The position numbers and the translations under genes are program-made. Positions 61,620 through 64,000 of a stretch of 64,000 nucleotides of DNA are shown here, piece by piece. The stretch lies in the NCBI RefSeq assembly GCF_003259375.1, contig NZ_QLLN01000001.1, forward strand, positions 28,635 to 92,634, read 5' to 3'. Source of the DNA: Arenibacter echinorum (lineage in GTDB: Bacteria; Bacteroidota; Bacteroidia; Flavobacteriales; Flavobacteriaceae). How positions within the stretch are numbered: the first letter of the stretch is position 1; each line of letters opens with the position of its first letter. The notes under the pieces were generated by a model. It did not search any database. It saw nothing but the letters and a program-made list of their open reading frames with translations, and was not told the origin of the DNA.

Positions 61620-62843
61620 ATGCTATACTATTTGTTCGAATATTTGGAAAAACACTATCAACTGCCAGGGGCGGGGCTTTTCCAATTTATTACGTTTAGG
61701 GCGGCAATGGCGGTAATGCTTTCGCTCTTACTGGCTACTGTCTATGGGAAAAGAATTATTAATTATTTACGACATAAACAAATTGGGGAAACTGTAAGGG
61801 ACCTTGGCCTGGAAGGCCAAAAACAAAAAGCGGGTACCCCGACCATGGGTGGGTTGATTATTATTATGTCGACCTTAATTCCAGTATTGTTGTTTGCACG
61901 TTTCTTGGATAATATTTATGTGATCCTATTGATAGTTACTACGGTTTGGATGGGGATTATCGGTTTTGTGGATGATTATATCAAAATTTTTAAAAAGGAT
62001 AAAGAAGGATTAAAAGGAAGGTTCAAGGTAATCGGCCAGGTAGTTTTAGGTCTTATGGTCGGGGCTACTCTGTATTTTCATCCGGACGTTACCATGAAGG
62101 AGCATTCCAGAACGGAAATTACCCAGGACTATACCGTACAACAAGTGCCGGGCAAGGAGATTAAGTCTACCATGACCACCTTGCCATTTATCAAAAATAA
62201 TGAGTTGGATTACGCCCTTTTTATTTCCTGGATGGGAGATGGGATGGAGAAATATGCCTGGTTGGTGTTTATTCCCATAATCATAATTATTGTTACAGCG
62301 GTCTCCAATGGAGCAAATCTGACCGATGGCATTGATGGTTTGGCTGCAGGGACTTCGGCTATTATTGTATTTACATTGGGCATCTTTACCCTGGTTTCTG
62401 GTAACATCATTTTTTCCGATTATTTGGATATCATGTTTATTCCCAGGGTAGGGGAATTGGTAGTTTTTATCGCTGCCTTTGTGGGGGCCTTGGTTGGATT
62501 TCTATGGTATAATGCCTATCCCGCGACAGTTTTTATGGGGGATACGGGCAGTTTGACCATTGGGGGAATAATTGCAGTTATAGCCATCATTATCCGCAAG
62601 GAATTATTGATACCTGTTTTATGTGGAATTTTCTTTGCGGAGTCTATTTCCGTGATGTTGCAGGTGGGGTATTTCAAGTACACAAAAAAGAGATTTGGAG
62701 AGGGGAAAAGAATTTTTCTAATGGCACCATTACATCATCATTATCAGAAAAAGGGATACCACGAAAGTAAAATAGTGACCAGGTTCTGGGTTGTTGGGAT
62801 TCTGTTGGCGGTAATAACCATTGTAACCTTAAAGGTGCGATAG
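61620..62843 (+). CDS. mraY: Phospho-N-acetylmuramoyl-pentapeptide transferase
   Basis: 407-aa polytopic membrane enzyme making lipid I with the carrier from UppS. Conserved motifs: [19 protein letters not shown] (Asp-Asp for Mg), [26 protein letters not shown] and the cytoplasmic His motif [12 protein letters not shown] 40-residue insertion (about 150-195) between helices is longer than in E. coli and usual in this phylum. Precedes murD. Confidence 0.95.
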   Translation: MLYYLFEYLEKHYQLPGAGLFQFITFRAAMAVMLSLLLATVYGKRIINYLRHKQIGETVRDLGLEGQKQKAGTPTMGGLIIIMSTLIPVLLFARFLDNIYVILLIVTTVWMGIIGFVDDYIKIFKKDKEGLKGRFKVIGQVVLGLMVGATLYFHPDVTMKEHSRTEITQDYTVQQVPGKEIKSTMTTLPFIKNNELDYALFISWMGDGMEKYAWLVFIPIIIIIVTAVSNGANLTDGIDGLAAGTSAIIVFTLGIFTLVSGNIIFSDYLDIMFIPRVGELVVFIAAFVGALVGFLWYNAYPATVFMGDTGSLTIGGIIAVIAIIIRKELLIPVLCGIFFAESISVMLQVGYFKYTKKRFGEGKRIFLMAPLHHHYQKKGYHESKIVTRFWVVGILLAVITIVTLKVR

Positions 62844-62844
62844 A

Positions 62845-64000
62845 ATGAGGCGTTTGGTTGTTTTGGGAGGTGGAGAAAGTGGTGTTGGAACGGCTATTTT
62901 GGGTAAAAAAGAAGGTTTTGAAGTTTTTGTCTCCGATAAGGGGATTATAAAAGAGGAATATAGAAAAGTTCTTGAACATTTTGAGATTGATTGGGAAGAA
63001 CAGCAACATACTGAGGAAAAGATATTGAATGCCGATCTGGTCATGAAAAGTCCAGGTATCCCGGATAAGGTTCCTTTGGTGGTAAAGCTCAAGGAGGCGG
63101 GGATTCCTATAATTTCGGAAATCGAGTTTGCCTCAAGGTATACCAAGGCAACTATAATAGGGATTACCGGAAGTAATGGAAAGACCACCACCACAATGCT
63201 AACGAACCACATTTTAAAAGAAGGTGGGATGCATGTGGGAATGGCAGGGAATATTGGTGATAGTTACGCCAAGATGGTTGCTGAAAAGGACTTTGATTAC
63301 TATGTGCTGGAGATAAGTAGTTTTCAATTGGACGGGATAGTGGATTTTAAGCCACACATAGCCATCCTCACCAATATAACTCCAGATCATTTGGATAGAT
63401 ATGAATACAAATTTGAAAATTATATAGCATCAAAGTTTAGAATTGCAAAAAACCAGACGAAGGAAGATTATTTAATATATGATGCCGATGATGAAGTAAT
63501 AGTCCAGTGGTTGCAAAAGAACCCGGTCCAATCAAAATTATTACCCTTTTCCATCAGTAAGAAATTGGATGAAGGGGCATATTTAGAGAATGATAAAATA
63601 ATTATTAAGACACACAATAACACTTTAGAAATGAGTACAGACGCTTTGGCTTTGGAAGGGAAACACAATTTAAAGAATACCATGGCTGCCACTACGGCGG
63701 CTAAACTAATTAGTATAAGAAAGGAGACTATACGCAGAAGTATAGAAAACTTTCAGGGAGCGGAGCATAGGTTGGAAAAAGTACTTAAAATTCATCATGT
63801 ACAGTATATCAACGATTCCAAGGCTACCAATGTAAATGCAACCTACTATGCCTTGGACAGTATGAGAACTCCAACTGTTTGGATTGTAGGAGGGGTGGAC
63901 AAAGGGAATGATTACAAGGAATTAATGCCTTTGGTTCGTGAAAAAGTAAAGGCCATTATATGTTTAGGGTTGGATAATTCCAAAATAAAAGATGCCTTTG
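62845..64000 (+). CDS. murD: UDP-N-acetylmuramoylalanine--D-glutamate ligase, 5' part
   Basis: Starts at ATG 62845, one base after the mraY stop, and runs off the right edge (385 codons visible). RLVVLGGGESGVGTAILGKK opens the UDP-binding domain, GITGSNGKTTTT is the ATP loop, SSFQLDG, TNITPDHLDRY and INDSKATNVNAT follow. Adds D-Glu to UDP-MurNAc-L-Ala. The cluster presumably continues with ftsW and murG outside the window. Confidence 0.95.
   Translation, partial: MRRLVVLGGGESGVGTAILGKKEGFEVFVSDKGIIKEEYRKVLEHFEIDWEEQQHTEEKILNADLVMKSPGIPDKVPLVVKLKEAGIPIISEIEFASRYTKATIIGITGSNGKTTTTMLTNHILKEGGMHVGMAGNIGDSYAKMVAEKDFDYYVLEISSFQLDGIVDFKPHIAILTNITPDHLDRYEYKFENYIASKFRIAKNQTKEDYLIYDADDEVIVQWLQKNPVQSKLLPFSISKKLDEGAYLENDKIIIKTHNNTLEMSTDALALEGKHNLKNTMAATTAAKLISIRKETIRRSIENFQGAEHRLEKVLKIHHVQYINDSKATNVNATYYALDSMRTPTVWIVGGVDKGNDYKELMPLVREKVKAIICLGLDNSKIKDAF

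Noticed and set aside
1-64000. Search by eye for CRISPR arrays, toxin-antitoxin pairs, restriction systems, integrases and retron-like elements.
   Set aside because: None seen; the only regular short repeats are the three GTGGTA units at mraZ, and no transposase or integrase motifs appear.

Overview
The window reads as a chromosomal segment of a marine-type member of the Flavobacteriaceae (Bacteroidota). The evidence is gliding-motility genes gldA, gldB and gldC, a carotenoid pair crtB-crtZ, promoters of the flavobacterial TAnnTTTG (-7) type, few visible Shine-Dalgarno sequences, frequent TTG/GTG starts, AT-rich DNA, DUF6089/BamA/Skp and PVC-type cytochrome families typical of the phylum, and a DNA primase whose zinc-ligand positions are all substituted. 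No rRNA, tRNA, CRISPR array or intact transposase was found.

Layout. 1-3.1 kb: end of a fasciclin-domain gene, carotenoid genes crtB-crtZ and a DNA photolyase, a light/UV cluster. 3.3-6.5 kb: DUF2797 protein, GH3-type acyl-adenylating enzyme and an alpha/beta-hydrolase-like protein. 6.5-12.1 kb, minus strand: proteostasis genes clpX, clpP and tig, then a small membrane protein, a hydrolase and pdxJ. 12.4-19.7 kb: CBS protein, nadK, and an envelope run DUF6089-uppS-bamA-two Skp/OmpH chaperones, closed by a strong terminator. 19.8-26.5 kb: a looser accessory stretch with small unknown genes, an AraC regulator with an HMA-like N-terminus, a cupin, a prohibitin-like SPFH protein, a ribosome-hibernation factor, a TerB-like protein, a dicarboxylate symporter and a CorA transporter, plus gene or element scraps. 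26.6-32.0 kb: large PVC-type lipoprotein with cytochrome c domain, secreted esterase, sulfurtransferase. 32.1-35.1 kb: BLUF-domain remnant, then modA-mop-modB-modC. 35.1-36.0 kb: gldA. 36.3-40.6 kb: aromatic amino acid operon pheA-aminotransferase-tyrA-DAHP synthase/chorismate mutase, preceded by a Phe-rich leader peptide and terminator. 40.8-48.9 kb: head-GIN protein, rsgA-dtd-mazG, aroA, queA, rlmN, a long-chain prenyl diphosphate synthase. 49-56 kb: dnaG, an atypical response regulator, nadE, gldB-gldC, engB and a hydrolase. 56.3-64 kb: the dcw cluster mraZ-rsmH-ftsL-ftsI-murE-mraY-murD, running off the right edge.

How the genes work together. uppS (lipid carrier), bamA and skp (outer-membrane assembly) and the dcw cluster (peptidoglycan and septum) are envelope growth functions. 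crtB/crtZ and photolyase protect against light, and a decayed BLUF photoreceptor hints at a lost light input. The pheA operon covers the first and last steps of Phe/Tyr synthesis and aroA a middle step.

Best leads: (1) a 23-codon Phe-rich leader ORF followed by a terminator, with a possible 9-pair antiterminator, ahead of pheA: a classical attenuator; (2) three GTGGTA repeats in exact 10-bp register against the mraZ promoter, a likely MraZ operator; (3) a NarL-type regulator with Glu at the phospho-acceptor site; (4) a zinc-ligand-free DnaG; (5) an HMA-like/AraC fusion in a stress-like accessory cluster; (6) the BLUF pseudogene scrap. Functions are assigned from recognisable motifs and remembered family features; no database search was run.
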